DNA from: Cladorhizidae sp. MBARI D1340-BT2
Taxonomy: Eukaryota > Porifera > Demospongiae > Poecilosclerida > Cladorhizidae
Direction: 5' to 3'
NCBI GenBank assembly: GCA_028752905.1
Contig: JAQNBH010000252.1
Span: 744,001 to 808,000, forward strand
Length of the DNA stretch: 64,000 nt
The notes below the pieces were generated by a model, which saw only the letters and a program-made list of their open reading frames with translations, had not been told where the DNA came from and did no database searches. Of this stretch, positions 24,159-38,931 are shown piece by piece. How positions within the stretch are numbered: position 1 is the first letter of the stretch; each line of letters opens with the position of its first letter. The translations under genes and the position numbers were made by a program.

Positions 24159-25065
24159 TAATTATCTGTCTTTTGTACGTGCCAAAATTTTGAGTACTCT
24201 AAGTATTAGCAAGTTATGGTGATTTGAAGTGGTAAGGTTTGCGATCTTTCCTGGCGTTTTCCAGTTGCCAAAGCGGTGGCCTGCCAGTGAAAAACCACTA
24301 CATTTATTGATAATCTGTTGACATGTTGCAGATAAGGGCCTTCTCTATCAGTTGACAAAATCTGGGACTTTGGTCTTGTTAATTAGGGCAGTTATGAATT
24401 GTACTCTTACTTGATGCTAAACATGTTAGCTTCGTAGATTATCCACACTTCACTGAATAGACTTGATGTATAGCTATTAAGATAGGACTCTCTAAGTGCT
24501 CTCTCTTGATACCAAACATCCATATATTCTGCACACTTCACTGTAATGGACTTGCAAGATAGGTATCTCTCAGTGTTCTCTATCTTGAGCTAAACATGTT
24601 AGCTTCATAGATTCTCCACACTTCACTGAATAGACTTGATATATAGCTCTAAAGGTAGGCCTCTCTCTGTTCTCTCTCTTGATACCAAACATCCGTATAT
24701 TCTGCATACATAGAATCACAAGATAGGTTTCTCTATGTGTTCTCTATCTTGATGCTAAACAGGTTAGCTTCATAGATTCTCCACACTTCACTGTATAAAC
24801 TTGATATATAGCTATTAAGATAGGTCTCTCCCTGTGCTCTCTGTTGATATCAAACATCCATAATATTCTGCAAACTTCACTGTAATGGACTTGATATGAT
24901 TCGAATGATAGGTTTCATTATGTGTTCTCTATCTTGATATTTGCCCTAATTTGGTCTATATGTTTCTCATTTCCCCCCAAAAATCTTGTTATTTTGCCGT
25001 AAAGCTCATAACTTTTCTACACTTTACCCCAAAAAGATCATTTTTATATCACCGGATAGCCCTTC
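24159..25065 (+). repeat. Monomer 28, long
   Basis: 907 bp. Otherwise consensus, with a T3C6 tract (one base fewer than T4C6). Confidence 0.96.
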
Positions 25066-25809
25066 TAATTATCTGTCTTTTGTACGTGCCAAAATTTTGA
25101 GTACTCTAAGTATTAGCAAGTTATGGTGATTTGAAGTGGTAAGGTTTGCGATCTTTCCTGGCGTTTTCCAGTTGCCAAAGCGGTGGCCTGCCAGTGAAAA
25201 ACCACTACATTTATTGATAATCTGTTGACATGTTGCAGATAAGGGCCTTCTCTATCAGTTGACAAAATCTGGGACTTTGGTCTTGTTAATTAGGGCAGTT
25301 ATGAATTGTACTCTTACTTGATGCTAAACATGTTAGCTTCGTAGATTATCCACACTTCACTGAATAGACTTGATGTATAGCTATTAAGATAGGACTCTCT
25401 AAGTGCTCTCTCTTGATACCAAACATCCATATATTCTGCACACTTCACTGTAATGGACTTGCAAGATAGGTATCTCTCAGTGTTCTCTATCTTGATGCTA
25501 AACAGGTTAGCTTCATAGATTCTCCACACTTCACTGTATAAACTTGATATATAGCTATTAAGATAGGTCTCTCCCTGTGCTCTCTGTTGATATCAAACAT
25601 CCATAATATTCTGCAAACTTCACTGTAATGGACTTGATATGATTCGAATGATAGGTTTCATTATGTGTTCTCTATCTTGATATTTGCCCTAATTTGGTCT
25701 ATATGTTTCTCATTTCCCCCCCAAAAATCTTGTTATTTTGCCGTAAAGCTCATAACTTTTCTACACTTTACCCCAAAAAGATCATTTTTATATCACCGGA
25801 TAGCCCTTC
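25066..25809 (+). repeat. Monomer 29, short
   Basis: 744 bp, lacks subrepeat B. Haplotype GGCGACTACC. Confidence 0.96.
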
Positions 25810-26716
25810 TAATTATCTGTCTTTTGTATGTGCCAAAATTTTGAGTACTCTAAGTATTAGCAAGTTATGATGATTTGAAGTGGTAAGGTTTGCGATCTTT
25901 CCTGGCGTTTTACAGTTGCCAAAGCGGTGGCCTGCCATTGAAAAACCACTACATTTATTGATAATCTGTTGACATGTTGCAGATAAGGGCCTTCTCTATC
26001 AGTTGACAAAATCTGGGACTTTGGTCTTGTTAATTAGGGCAGTTATGAATTGTACTCTTACTTGATGCTAAACATGTTAGCTTCGTAGATTATCCACACT
26101 TCACTGAATAGACTTGATGTATAGCTATTAAGATAGGACTCTCTAAGTGCTCTCTCTTGATACCAAACATCCATATATTCTGCACACTTCACTGTATGGA
26201 CTTGCAAGATAGGTATCTCTCAGTGTTCTCTATCTTGAGCTAAACATGTTAGCTTCATAGATTCTCCACACTTCACTGAATAGACTTGATATATAGCTCT
26301 AAAGGTAGGCCTCTCTCTGTTCTCTCTCTTGATACCAAACATCCGTATATTCTGCATACATAGAATCACAAGATAGGTTTCTCTATGTGTTCTCTATCTT
26401 GATGCTAAACAGGTTAGCTTCATAGATTCTCCACACTTCACTGTATAAACTTGATATACAGCTATTAAGATAGGTCTCTCCCTGTGCTCTCTGTTGATAT
26501 CAAACATCCATAATATTCTGCACACTTCATTGTAATGGACTTGATATGATTCGAATGATAGGTTTCATTATGTGTTCTCTATCTTGATATTTGCCCTAAT
26601 TTGGTCTATATGTTTCTCATTTTCCCCCCAAAAATCTTGTTATTTTGCCGTAAAGCTCATAACTTTTCTACACTTTACCCCAAAAAGATCATTTTTATAT
26701 CACCGGATAGCCCTTC
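25810..26716 (+). repeat. Monomer 30, long
   Basis: 907 bp. Haplotype GAAT-CCCTC; private GTATGTGCC (+20 T) and CACTTCATTG in c2. First copy with T at +129 (CCATTG). Confidence 0.96.
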
Positions 26717-27624
26717 TAATTATCTGTCTTTTGTACGTGCCAAAATTTTGAGTACTCTAAGTATTAGCAAGTTATGGTGATTTGAAGTGGTAAGGTTTGC
26801 GATCTTTCCTGGCGTTTTCCAGTTGCCAAAGCGGTGGCCTGCCAGTGAAAAACCACTACATTTATTGATAATCTGTTGACATGTTGCAGATAAGGGCCTT
26901 CTCTATCAGTTGACAAAATCTGGGACTTTGGTCTTGTTAATTAGGGCAGTTATGAATTGTACTCTTACTTGATGCTAAACATGTTAGCTTCGTAGATTAT
27001 CCACACTTCACTGAATAGACTTGATGTATAGCTATTAAGATAGGACTCTCTAAGTGCTCTCTCTTGATACCAAACATCCATATATTCTGCACACTTCACT
27101 GTAATGGACTTGCAAGATAGGTATCTCTCAGTGTTCTCTATCTTGAGCTAAACATGTTAGCTTCATAGATTCTCCACACTTCACTGAATAGACTTGATAT
27201 ATAGCTCTAAAGGTAGGCCTCTCTCTGTTCTCTCTCTTGATACCAAACATCCGTATATTCTGCATACATAGAATCACAAGATAGGTTTCTCTATGTGTTC
27301 TCTATCTTGATGCTAAACAGGTTAGCTTCATAGATTCTCCACACTTCACTGTATAAACTTGATATATAGCTATTAAGATAGGTCTCTCCCTGTGCTCTCT
27401 GTTGATATCAAACATCCATAATATTCTGCAAACTTCACTGTAATGGACTTGATATGATTCGAATGATAGGTTTCATTATGTGTTCTCTATCTTGATATTT
27501 GCCCTAATTTGGTCTATATGTTTCTCATTTTCCCCCCAAAAATCTTGTTATTTTGCCGTAAAGCTCATAACTTTTCTACACTTTACCCCAAAAAGATCAT
27601 TTTTATATTACCGGATAGCCCTTC
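26717..27624 (+). repeat. Monomer 31, long
   Basis: 908 bp. Consensus haplotype with TATATTACC (+893 T), shared with monomers 34 and 48. Confidence 0.96.
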
Positions 27625-28530
27625 TAATTATCTGTCTTTTGTACGTGCCAAAATTTTGAGTACTCTAAGTATTAGCAAGTTATGATGATTTGAAGTGGTA
27701 AGGTTTGCGATCTTTCCTGGCGTTTTACAGTTGCCAAAGCGGTGGCCTGCCATTGAAAAACCACTACATTTATTGATAATCTGTTGACATGTTGCAGATA
27801 AGGGCCTTCTCTATCAGTTGACAAAATCTGGGACTTTGGTCTTGTTAATTAGGGCAGTTATGAATTGTACTCTTACTTGATGCTAAACATGTTAGCTTCG
27901 TAGATTATCCACACTTCACTGAATAGACTTGATGTATAGCTATTAAGATAGGACTCTCTAAGTGCTCTCTCTTGATACCAAACATCCATATATTCTGCAC
28001 AATTCACTGTATGGACTTGCAAGATAGGTATCTCTCAGTGTTCTCTATCTTGAGCTAAACATGTTAGCTTCATAGATTCTCCACACTTCACTGAATAGAC
28101 TTGATATATAGCTCTAAAGGTAGGCCTCTCTCTGTTCTCTCTCTTGATACCAAACATCCGTATATTCTGCATACATAGAATCACAAGATAGGTTTCTCTA
28201 TGTGTTCTCTATCTTGATGCTAAACAGGTTAGCTTCATAGATTCTCCACACTTCACTGTATAAACTTGATATACAGCTATTAAGATAGGTCTCTCCCTGT
28301 GCTCTCTGTTGATATCAAACATCCATAATATTCTGCAAACTTCACTGTAATGGACTTGATATGATTCGAATGATAGGTTTCATTATGTGTTCTCTATCTT
28401 GATATTTGCCCTAATTTGGTCTATATGTTTCTCATTTCCCCCCAAAAATCTTGTTATTTTGCCGTAAAGCTCATAACTTTTCTACACTTTACCCCAAAAA
28501 GATCATTTTTATATCACCGGATAGCCCTTC
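27625..28530 (+). repeat. Monomer 32, long
   Basis: 906 bp, the only copy of this length: A missing at +387 and a T3C6 tract. Haplotype GAAT-CCA-C; private GCACAATTCACTG in a2. It is the only member of the '-CC' family with A at +715. Confidence 0.96.
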
Positions 28531-29438
28531 TAATTATCTGTCTTTTGTACGTGCCAAAATTTTGAGTACTCTAAGTATTAGCAAGTTATGATGATTTGAA
28601 GTGGTAAGGTTTGCGATCTTTCCTGGCGTTTTCCAGTTGCCAAAGCGGTGGCCTGCCAGTGAAAAACCACTACATTTATTGATAATCTGTTGACATGTTG
28701 CAGATAAGGGCCTTCTCTATCAGTTGACAAAATCTGGGACTTTGGTCTTGTTAATTAGGGCAGTTATGAATTGTACTCTTACTTGATGCTAAACATGTTA
28801 GCTTCGTAGATTATCCACACTTCACTGAATAGACTTGATGTATAGCTATTAAGATAGGACTCTCTAAGTGCTCTCTCTTGATACCAAACATCCATATATT
28901 CTGCACACTTCACTGTAATGGACTTGCAAGATAGGTATCTCTCAGTGTTCTCTATCTTGAGCTAAACATGTTAGCTTCATAGATTCTCCACACTTCACTG
29001 AATAGACTTGATATATAGCTCTAAAGGTAGGCCTCTCTCTGTTCTCTCTCTTGATACCAAACATCCGTATATTCTGCATACATAGAATCACAAGATAGGT
29101 TTCTCTATGTGTTCTCTATCTTGATGCTAAACAGGTTAGCTTCATAGATTCTCCACACTTCACTGTATAAACTTGATATATAGCTATTAAGATAGGTCTC
29201 TCCCTGTGCTCTCTGTTGATATCAAACATCCATAATATTCTGCAAACTTCACTGTAATGGACTTGATATGATTCGAATGATAGGTTTCATTATGTGTTCT
29301 CTATCTTGATATTTGCCCTAATTTGGTCTATATGTTTCTCATTTTCCCCCCAAAAATCTTGTTATTTTGCCGTAAAGCTCATAACTTTTCTACACTTTAC
29401 CCCAAAAAGATCATTTTTATATCACCGGATAGCCCTTC
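28531..29438 (+). repeat. Monomer 33, long
   Basis: 908 bp. Haplotype GACGACTATC. Confidence 0.96.
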
Positions 29439-30182
29439 TAATTATCTGTCTTTTGTACGTGCCAAAATTTTGAGTACTCTAAGTATTAGCAAGTTATGGT
29501 GATTTGAAGTGGTAAGGTTTGCGATCTTTCCTGGCGTTTTCCAGTTGCCAAAGCGGTGGCCTGCCAGTGAAAAACCACTACATTTATTGATAATCTGTTG
29601 ACATGTTGCAGATAAGGGCCTTCTCTATCAGTTGACAAAATCTGGGACTTTGGTCTTGTTAATTAGGGCAGTTATGAATTGTACTCTTACTTGATGCTAA
29701 ACATGTTAGCTTCGTAGATTATCCACACTTCACTGAATAGACTTGATGTATAGCTATTAAGATAGGACTCTCTAAGTGCTCTCTCTTGATACCAAACATC
29801 CATATATTCTGCACACTTCACTGTAATGGACTTGCAAGATAGGTATCTCTCAGTGTTCTCTATCTTGATGCTAAACAGGTTAGCTTCATAGATTCTCCAC
29901 ACTTCACTGTATAAACTTGATATATAGCTATTAAGATAGGTCTCTCCCTGTGCTCTCTGTTGATATCAAACATCCATAATATTCTGCAAACTTCACTGTA
30001 ATGGACTTGATATGATTCGAATGATAGGTTTCATTATGTGTTCTCTATCTTGATATTTGCCCTAATTTGGTCTATATGTTTCTCATTTTCCCCCCAAAAA
30101 TCTTGTTATTTTGCCGTAAAGCTCATAACTTTTCTACACTTTACCCCAAAAAGATCATTTTTATATTACCGGATAGCCCTTC
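29439..30182 (+). repeat. Monomer 34, short
   Basis: 744 bp, lacks subrepeat B. Consensus haplotype with TATATTACC (+893 T). Confidence 0.96.
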
Positions 30183-31089
30183 TAATTATCTGTCTTTTGT
30201 ACGTGCCAAAATTTTGAGTACTCTAAGTATTAGCAAGTTATGATGATTTGAAGTGGTAAGGTTTGCGATCTTTCCTGGCGTTTTACAGTTGCCAAAGCGG
30301 TGGCCTGCCATTGAAAAACCACTACATTTATTGATAATCTGTTGACATGTTGCAGATAAGGGCCTTCTCTATCAGTTGACAAAATCTGGGACTTTGGTCT
30401 TGTTAATTAGGGCAGTTATGAATTGTACTCTTACTTGATGCTAAACATGTTAGCTTCGTAGATTATCCACACTTCACTGAATAGACTTGATGTATAGCTA
30501 TTAAGATAGGACTCTCTAAGTGCTCTCTCTTGATACCAAACATCCATATATTCTGCACACTTCACTGTATGGACTTGCAAGATAGGTATCTCTCAGTGTT
30601 CTCTATCTTGAGCTAAACATGTTAGCTTCATAGATTCTCCACACTTCACTGAATAGACTTGATATATAGCTCTAAAGGTAGGCCTCTCTCTGTTCTCTCT
30701 CTTGATACCAAACATCCGTATATTCTGCATACATAGAATCACAAGATAGGTTTCTCTATGTGTTCTCTATCTTGATGCTAAACAGGTTAGCTTCATAGAT
30801 TCTCCACACTTCACTGTATAAACTTGATATACAGCTATTAAGATAGGTCTCTCCCTGTGCTCTCTGTTGATATCAAACATCCATAATATTCTGCACACTT
30901 CACTGTAATGGACTTGATATGATTCGAATGATAGGTTTCATTATGTGTTCTCTATCTTGATATTTGCCCTAATTTGGTCTATATGTTTCTCATTTCCCCC
31001 CCAAAAATCTTGTTATTTTGCCGTAAAGCTCATAACTTTTCTACACTTTACCCCAAAAAGATCATTTTTATATCACCGGATAGCCCTTC
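30183..31089 (+). repeat. Monomer 35, long
   Basis: 907 bp. Haplotype GAAT-CCCCC. Its part after +129 starts the 5282-bp higher-order repeat. Confidence 0.96.
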
Positions 31090-31997
31090 TAATTATCTGT
31101 CTTTTGTACGTGCCAAAATTTTGAGTACTCTAAGTATTAGCAAGTTATGATGATTTGAAGTGGTAAGGTTTGCGATCTTTCCTGGCGTTTTCCAGTTGCC
31201 AAAGCGGTGGCCTGCCAGTGAAAAACCACTACATTTATTGATAATCTGTTGACATGTTGCAGATAAGGGCCTTCTCTATCAGTTGACAAAATCTGGGACT
31301 TTGGTCTTGTTAATTAGGGCAGTTATGAATTGTACTCTTACTTGATGCTAAACATGTTAGCTTCGTAGATTATCCACACTTCACTGAATAGACTTGATGT
31401 ATAGCTATTAAGATAGGACTCTCTAAGTGCTCTCTCTTGATACCAAACATCCATATATTCTGCACACTTCACTGTAATGGACTTGCAAGATAGGTATCTC
31501 TCAGTGTTCTCTATCTTGAGCTAAACATGTTAGCTTCATAGATTCTCCACACTTCACTGAATAGACTTGATATATAGCTCTAAAGGTAGGCCTCTCTCTG
31601 TTCTCTCTCTTGATACCAAACATCCGTATATTCTGCATACATAGAATCACAAGATAGGTTTCTCTATGTGTTCTCTATCTTGATGCTAAACAGGTTAGCT
31701 TCATAGATTCTCCACACTTCACTGTATAAACTTGATATATAGCTATTAAGATAGGTCTCTCCCTGTGCTCTCTGTTGATATCAAACATCCATAATATTCT
31801 GCAAACTTCACTGTAATGGACTTGATATGATTCGAATGATAGGTTTCATTATGTGTTCTCTATCTTGATATTTGCCCTAATTTGGTCTATATGTTTCTCA
31901 TTTTCCCCCCAAAAATCTTGTTATTTTGCCGTAAAGCTCATAACTTTTCTACACTTTACCCAAAAAAGATAATTTTTATATCACCGGATAGCCCTTC
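31090..31997 (+). repeat. Monomer 36, long
   Basis: 908 bp. Haplotype GACGACTATA, identical in state to monomer 42. Confidence 0.96.
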
Positions 31998-32905
31998 TAA
32001 TTATCTGTCTTTTGTACGTGCCAAAATTTTGAGTACTCTAAGTATTAGCAAGTTATGGTGATTTGAAGTGGTAAGGTTTGCGATCTTTCCTGGCGTTTTA
32101 CAGTTGCCAAAGCGGTGGCCTGCCATTGAAAAACCACTACATTTATTGATAATCTGTTGACATGTTGCAGATAAGGGCCTTCTCTATCAGTTGACAAAAT
32201 CTGGGACTTTGGTCTTGTTAATTAGGGCAGTTATGAATTGTACTCTTACTTGATGCTAAACATGTTAGCTTCGTAGATTATCCACACTTCACTGAATAGA
32301 CTTGATGTATAGCTATTAAGATAGGACTCTCTAAGTGCTCTCTCTTGATACCAAACATCCATATATTCTGCACACTTCACTGTAATGGACTTGCAAGATA
32401 GGTATCTCTCAGTGTTCTCTATCTTGAGCTAAACATGTTAGCTTCATAGATTCTCCACACTTCACTGAATAGACTTGATATATAGCTCTAAAGGTAGGCC
32501 TCTCTCTGTTCTCTCTCTTGATACCAAACATCCGTATATTCTGCATACATAGAATCACAAGATAGGTTTCTCTATGTGTTCTCTATCTTGATGCTAAACA
32601 GGTTAGCTTCATAGATTCTCCACACTTCACTGTATAAACTTGATATATAGCTATTAAGATAGGTCTCTCCCTGTGCTCTCTGTTGATATCAAACATCCAT
32701 AATATTCTGCAAACTTCACTGTAATGGACTTGATATGATTCGAATGATAGGTTTCATTATGTGTTCTCTATCTTGATATTTGCCCTAATTTGGTCTATAT
32801 GTTTCTCATTTTCCCCCCAAAAATCTTGTTATTTTGCCGTAAAGCTCATAACTTTTCTACACTTTACCCCAAAAAGATCATTTTTATATCACCGGATAGC
32901 CCTTC
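31998..32905 (+). repeat. Monomer 37, long
   Basis: 908 bp. Haplotype GGATACTATC: a recombinant-looking copy with +103 A and +129 T but neither +61 A nor the +387 loss. Matches monomer 43. Confidence 0.96.
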
Positions 32906-33649
32906 TAATTATCTGTCTTTTGTACGTGCCAAAATTTTGAGTACTCTAAGTATTAGCAAGTTATGGTGATTTGAAGTGGTAAGGTTTGCGATCTTTCCTG
33001 GCGTTTTCCAGTTGCCAAAGCGGTGGCCTGCCAGTGAAAAACCACTACATTTATTGATAATCTGTTGACATGTTGCAGATAAGGGCCTTCTCTATCAGTT
33101 GACAAAATCTGGGACTTTGGTCTTGTTAATTAGGGCAGTTATGAATTGTACTCTTACTTGATGCTAAACATGTTAGCTTCGTAGATTATCCACACTTCAC
33201 TGAATAGACTTGATGTATAGCTATTAAGATAGGACTCTCTAAGTGCTCTCTCTTGATACCAAACATCCATATATTCTGCACACTTCACTGTAATGGACTT
33301 GCAAGATAGGTATCTCTCAGTGTTCTCTATCTTGATGCTAAACAGGTTAGCTTCATAGATTCTCCACACTTCACTGTATAAACTTGATATATAGCTATTA
33401 AGATAGGTCTCTCCCTGTGCTCTCTGTTGATATCAAACATCCATAATATTCTGCAAACTTCACTGTAATGGACTTGATATGATTCGAATGATAGGTTTCA
33501 TTATGTGTTCTCTATCTTGATATTTGCCCTAATTTGGTCTATATGTTTCTCATTTTCCCCCCAAAAATCTTGTTATTTTGCCGTAAAGCTCATAACTTTT
33601 CTACACTTTACCCCAAAAAGATCATTTTTATATCACCGGATAGCCCTTC
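32906..33649 (+). repeat. Monomer 38, short
   Basis: 744 bp, lacks subrepeat B. Consensus haplotype; matches monomer 44. Confidence 0.96.
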
Positions 33650-34556
33650 TAATTATCTGTCTTTTGTACGTGCCAAAATTTTGAGTACTCTAAGTATTAG
33701 CAAGTTATGATGATTTGAAGTGGTAAGGTTTGCGATCTTTCCTGGCGTTTTACAGTTGCCAAAGCGGTGGCCTGCCATTGAAAAACCACTACATTTATTG
33801 ATAATCTGTTGACATGTTGCAGATAAGGGCCTTCTCTATCAGTTGACAAAATCTGGGACTTTGGTCTTGTTAATTAGGGCAGTTATGAATTGTACTCTTA
33901 CTTGATGCTAAACATGTTAGCTTCGTAGATTATCCACACTTCACTGAATAGACTTGATGTATAGCTATTAAGATAGGACTCTCTAAGTGCTCTCTCTTGA
34001 TACCAAACATCCATATATTCTGCACACTTCACTGTATGGACTTGCAAGATAGGTATCTCTCAGTGTTCTCTATCTTGAGCTAAACATGTTAGCTTCATAG
34101 ATTCTCCACACTTCACTGAATAGACTTGATATATAGCTCTAAAGGTAGGCCTCTCTCTGTTCTCTCTCTTGATACCAAACATCCGTATATTCTGCATACA
34201 TAGAATCACAAGATAGGTTTCTCTATGTGTTCTCTATCTTGATGCTAAACAGGTTAGCTTCATAGATTCTCCACACTTCACTGTATAAACTTGATATACA
34301 GCTATTAAGATAGGTCTCTCCCTGTGCTCTCTGTTGATATCAAACATCCATAATATTCTGCACACTTCACTGTAATGGACTTGATATGATTCGAATGATA
34401 GGTTTCATTATGTGTTCTCTATCTTGATATTTGCCCTAATTTGGTCTATATGTTTCTCATTTCCCCCCCAAAAATCTTGTTATTTTGCCGTAAAGCTCAT
34501 AACTTTTCTACACTTTACCCCAAAAAGATCATTTTTATATCACCGGATAGCCCTTC
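33650..34556 (+). repeat. Monomer 39, long
   Basis: 907 bp. Haplotype GAAT-CCCCC; matches monomer 45. Confidence 0.96.
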
Positions 34557-35464
34557 TAATTATCTGTCTTTTGTACGTGCCAAAATTTTGAGTACTCTAA
34601 GTATTAGCAAGTTATGGTGATTTGAAGTGGTAAGGTTTGCGATCTTTCCTGGCGTTTTCCAGTTGCCAAAGCGGTGGCCTGCCAGTGAAAAAGCACTACA
34701 TTTATTGATAATCTGTTGACATGTTGCAGATAAGGGCCTTCTCTATCAGTTGACAAAATCTGGGACTTTGGTCTTGTTAATTAGGGCAGTTATGAATTGT
34801 ACTCTTACTTGATGCTAAACATGTTAGCTTCGTAGATTATCCACACTTCACTGAATAGACTTGATGTATAGCTATTAAGATAGGACTCTCTAAGTGCTCT
34901 CTCTTGATACCAAACATCCATATATTCTGCACACTTCACTGTAATGGACTTGCAAGATAGGTATCTCTCAGTGTTCTCTATCTTGAGCTAAACATGTTAG
35001 CTTCATAGATTCTCCACACTTCACTGAATAGACTTGATATATAGCTCTAAAGGTAGGCCTCTCTCTGTTCTCTCTCTTGATACCAAACATCCGTATATTC
35101 TGCATACATAGAATCACAAGATAGGTTTCTCTATGTGTTCTCTATCTTGATGCTAAACAGGTTAGCTTCATAGATTCTCCACACTTCACTGTATAAACTT
35201 GATATATAGCTATTAAGATAGGTCTCTCCCTGTGCTCTCTGTTGATATCAAACATCCATAATATTCTGCACACTTCACTGTAATGGACTTGATATGATTC
35301 GAATGATAGGTTTCATTATGTGTTCTCTATCTTGATATTTGCCCTAATTTGGTCTATATGTATCTCATTTTCCCCCCAAAAATCTTGTTATTTTGCCGTA
35401 AAGCTCATAACTTTTCTACACTTTACCCAAAAAAGATAATTTTTATATCACCGGATAGCCCTTC
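34557..35464 (+). repeat. Monomer 40, long
   Basis: 908 bp. Haplotype GGCGACTCTA; AAAAAGCAC in the left segment and TGTATCTCAT before the tract, both shared only with monomer 46. Confidence 0.96.
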
Positions 35465-36371
35465 TAATTATCTGTCTTTTGTACGTGCCAAAATTTTGAG
35501 TACTCTAAGTATTAGCAAGTTATGGTGATTTGAAGTGGTAAGGTTTGCGATCTTTCCTGGCGTTTTCCAGTTGCCAAAGCGGTGGCCTGCCAGTGAAAAA
35601 CCACTACATTTATTGATAATCTGTTGACATGTTGCAGATAAGGGCCTTCTCTATCAGTTGACAAAATCTGGGACTTTGGTCTTGTTAATTAGGGCAGTTA
35701 TGAATTGTACTCTTACTTGATGCTAAACATGTTAGCTTCGTAGATTATCCACACTTCACTGAATAGACTTGATGTATAGCTATTAAGATAGGACTCTCTA
35801 AGTGCTCTCTCTTGATACCAAACATCCATATATTCTGCACACTTCACTGTATGGACTTGCAAGATAGGTATCTCTCAGTGTTCTCTATCTTGAGCTAAAC
35901 ATGTTAGCTTCATAGATTCTCCACACTTCACTGAATAGACTTGATATATAGCTCTAAAGGTAGGCCTCTCTCTGTTCTCTCTCTTGATACCAAACATCCG
36001 TATATTCTGCATACATAGAATCACAAGATAGGTTTCTCTATGTGTTCTCTATCTTGATGCTAAACAGGTTAGCTTCATAGATTCTCCACACTTCACTGTA
36101 TAAACTTGATATACAGCTATTAAGATAGGTCTCTCCCTGTGCTCTCTGTTGATATCAAACATCCATAATATTCTGCACACTTCACTGTAATGGACTTGAT
36201 ATGATTCGAATGATAGGTTTCATTATGTGTTCTCTATCTTGATATTTGCCCTAATTTGGTCTATATGTTTCTCATTTCCCCCCCAAAAATCTTGTTATTT
36301 TGCCGTAAAGCTCATAACTTTTCTACACTTTACCCCAAAAAGATCATTTTTATATCACCGGATAGCCCTTC
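35465..36371 (+). repeat. Monomer 41, long
   Basis: 907 bp. Haplotype GGCG-CCCCC. Left part like monomer 47, right part like monomer 35: it holds the crossover junction of the 5282-bp duplication. Confidence 0.96.
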
Positions 36372-37279
36372 TAATTATCTGTCTTTTGTACGTGCCAAAA
36401 TTTTGAGTACTCTAAGTATTAGCAAGTTATGATGATTTGAAGTGGTAAGGTTTGCGATCTTTCCTGGCGTTTTCCAGTTGCCAAAGCGGTGGCCTGCCAG
36501 TGAAAAACCACTACATTTATTGATAATCTGTTGACATGTTGCAGATAAGGGCCTTCTCTATCAGTTGACAAAATCTGGGACTTTGGTCTTGTTAATTAGG
36601 GCAGTTATGAATTGTACTCTTACTTGATGCTAAACATGTTAGCTTCGTAGATTATCCACACTTCACTGAATAGACTTGATGTATAGCTATTAAGATAGGA
36701 CTCTCTAAGTGCTCTCTCTTGATACCAAACATCCATATATTCTGCACACTTCACTGTAATGGACTTGCAAGATAGGTATCTCTCAGTGTTCTCTATCTTG
36801 AGCTAAACATGTTAGCTTCATAGATTCTCCACACTTCACTGAATAGACTTGATATATAGCTCTAAAGGTAGGCCTCTCTCTGTTCTCTCTCTTGATACCA
36901 AACATCCGTATATTCTGCATACATAGAATCACAAGATAGGTTTCTCTATGTGTTCTCTATCTTGATGCTAAACAGGTTAGCTTCATAGATTCTCCACACT
37001 TCACTGTATAAACTTGATATATAGCTATTAAGATAGGTCTCTCCCTGTGCTCTCTGTTGATATCAAACATCCATAATATTCTGCAAACTTCACTGTAATG
37101 GACTTGATATGATTCGAATGATAGGTTTCATTATGTGTTCTCTATCTTGATATTTGCCCTAATTTGGTCTATATGTTTCTCATTTTCCCCCCAAAAATCT
37201 TGTTATTTTGCCGTAAAGCTCATAACTTTTCTACACTTTACCCAAAAAAGATAATTTTTATATCACCGGATAGCCCTTC
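36372..37279 (+). repeat. Monomer 42, long
   Basis: 908 bp. Haplotype GACGACTATA; second copy of monomer 36. Confidence 0.96.
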
Positions 37280-38187
37280 TAATTATCTGTCTTTTGTACG
37301 TGCCAAAATTTTGAGTACTCTAAGTATTAGCAAGTTATGGTGATTTGAAGTGGTAAGGTTTGCGATCTTTCCTGGCGTTTTACAGTTGCCAAAGCGGTGG
37401 CCTGCCATTGAAAAACCACTACATTTATTGATAATCTGTTGACATGTTGCAGATAAGGGCCTTCTCTATCAGTTGACAAAATCTGGGACTTTGGTCTTGT
37501 TAATTAGGGCAGTTATGAATTGTACTCTTACTTGATGCTAAACATGTTAGCTTCGTAGATTATCCACACTTCACTGAATAGACTTGATGTATAGCTATTA
37601 AGATAGGACTCTCTAAGTGCTCTCTCTTGATACCAAACATCCATATATTCTGCACACTTCACTGTAATGGACTTGCAAGATAGGTATCTCTCAGTGTTCT
37701 CTATCTTGAGCTAAACATGTTAGCTTCATAGATTCTCCACACTTCACTGAATAGACTTGATATATAGCTCTAAAGGTAGGCCTCTCTCTGTTCTCTCTCT
37801 TGATACCAAACATCCGTATATTCTGCATACATAGAATCACAAGATAGGTTTCTCTATGTGTTCTCTATCTTGATGCTAAACAGGTTAGCTTCATAGATTC
37901 TCCACACTTCACTGTATAAACTTGATATATAGCTATTAAGATAGGTCTCTCCCTGTGCTCTCTGTTGATATCAAACATCCATAATATTCTGCAAACTTCA
38001 CTGTAATGGACTTGATATGATTCGAATGATAGGTTTCATTATGTGTTCTCTATCTTGATATTTGCCCTAATTTGGTCTATATGTTTCTCATTTTCCCCCC
38101 AAAAATCTTGTTATTTTGCCGTAAAGCTCATAACTTTTCTACACTTTACCCCAAAAAGATCATTTTTATATCACCGGATAGCCCTTC
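37280..38187 (+). repeat. Monomer 43, long
   Basis: 908 bp. Haplotype GGATACTATC; second copy of monomer 37. Confidence 0.96.
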
Positions 38188-38931
38188 TAATTATCTGTCT
38201 TTTGTACGTGCCAAAATTTTGAGTACTCTAAGTATTAGCAAGTTATGGTGATTTGAAGTGGTAAGGTTTGCGATCTTTCCTGGCGTTTTCCAGTTGCCAA
38301 AGCGGTGGCCTGCCAGTGAAAAACCACTACATTTATTGATAATCTGTTGACATGTTGCAGATAAGGGCCTTCTCTATCAGTTGACAAAATCTGGGACTTT
38401 GGTCTTGTTAATTAGGGCAGTTATGAATTGTACTCTTACTTGATGCTAAACATGTTAGCTTCGTAGATTATCCACACTTCACTGAATAGACTTGATGTAT
38501 AGCTATTAAGATAGGACTCTCTAAGTGCTCTCTCTTGATACCAAACATCCATATATTCTGCACACTTCACTGTAATGGACTTGCAAGATAGGTATCTCTC
38601 AGTGTTCTCTATCTTGATGCTAAACAGGTTAGCTTCATAGATTCTCCACACTTCACTGTATAAACTTGATATATAGCTATTAAGATAGGTCTCTCCCTGT
38701 GCTCTCTGTTGATATCAAACATCCATAATATTCTGCAAACTTCACTGTAATGGACTTGATATGATTCGAATGATAGGTTTCATTATGTGTTCTCTATCTT
38801 GATATTTGCCCTAATTTGGTCTATATGTTTCTCATTTTCCCCCCAAAAATCTTGTTATTTTGCCGTAAAGCTCATAACTTTTCTACACTTTACCCCAAAA
38901 AGATCATTTTTATATCACCGGATAGCCCTTC
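38188..38931 (+). repeat. Monomer 44, short
   Basis: 744 bp, lacks subrepeat B. Second copy of monomer 38 and the last short monomer in the window. Confidence 0.96.

Noticed and set aside
24034..24222. 62-codon open frame on the + strand
   Set aside because: Needs a TTG start reached only because one C is missing in this monomer; the rest equals the frame present in many copies.
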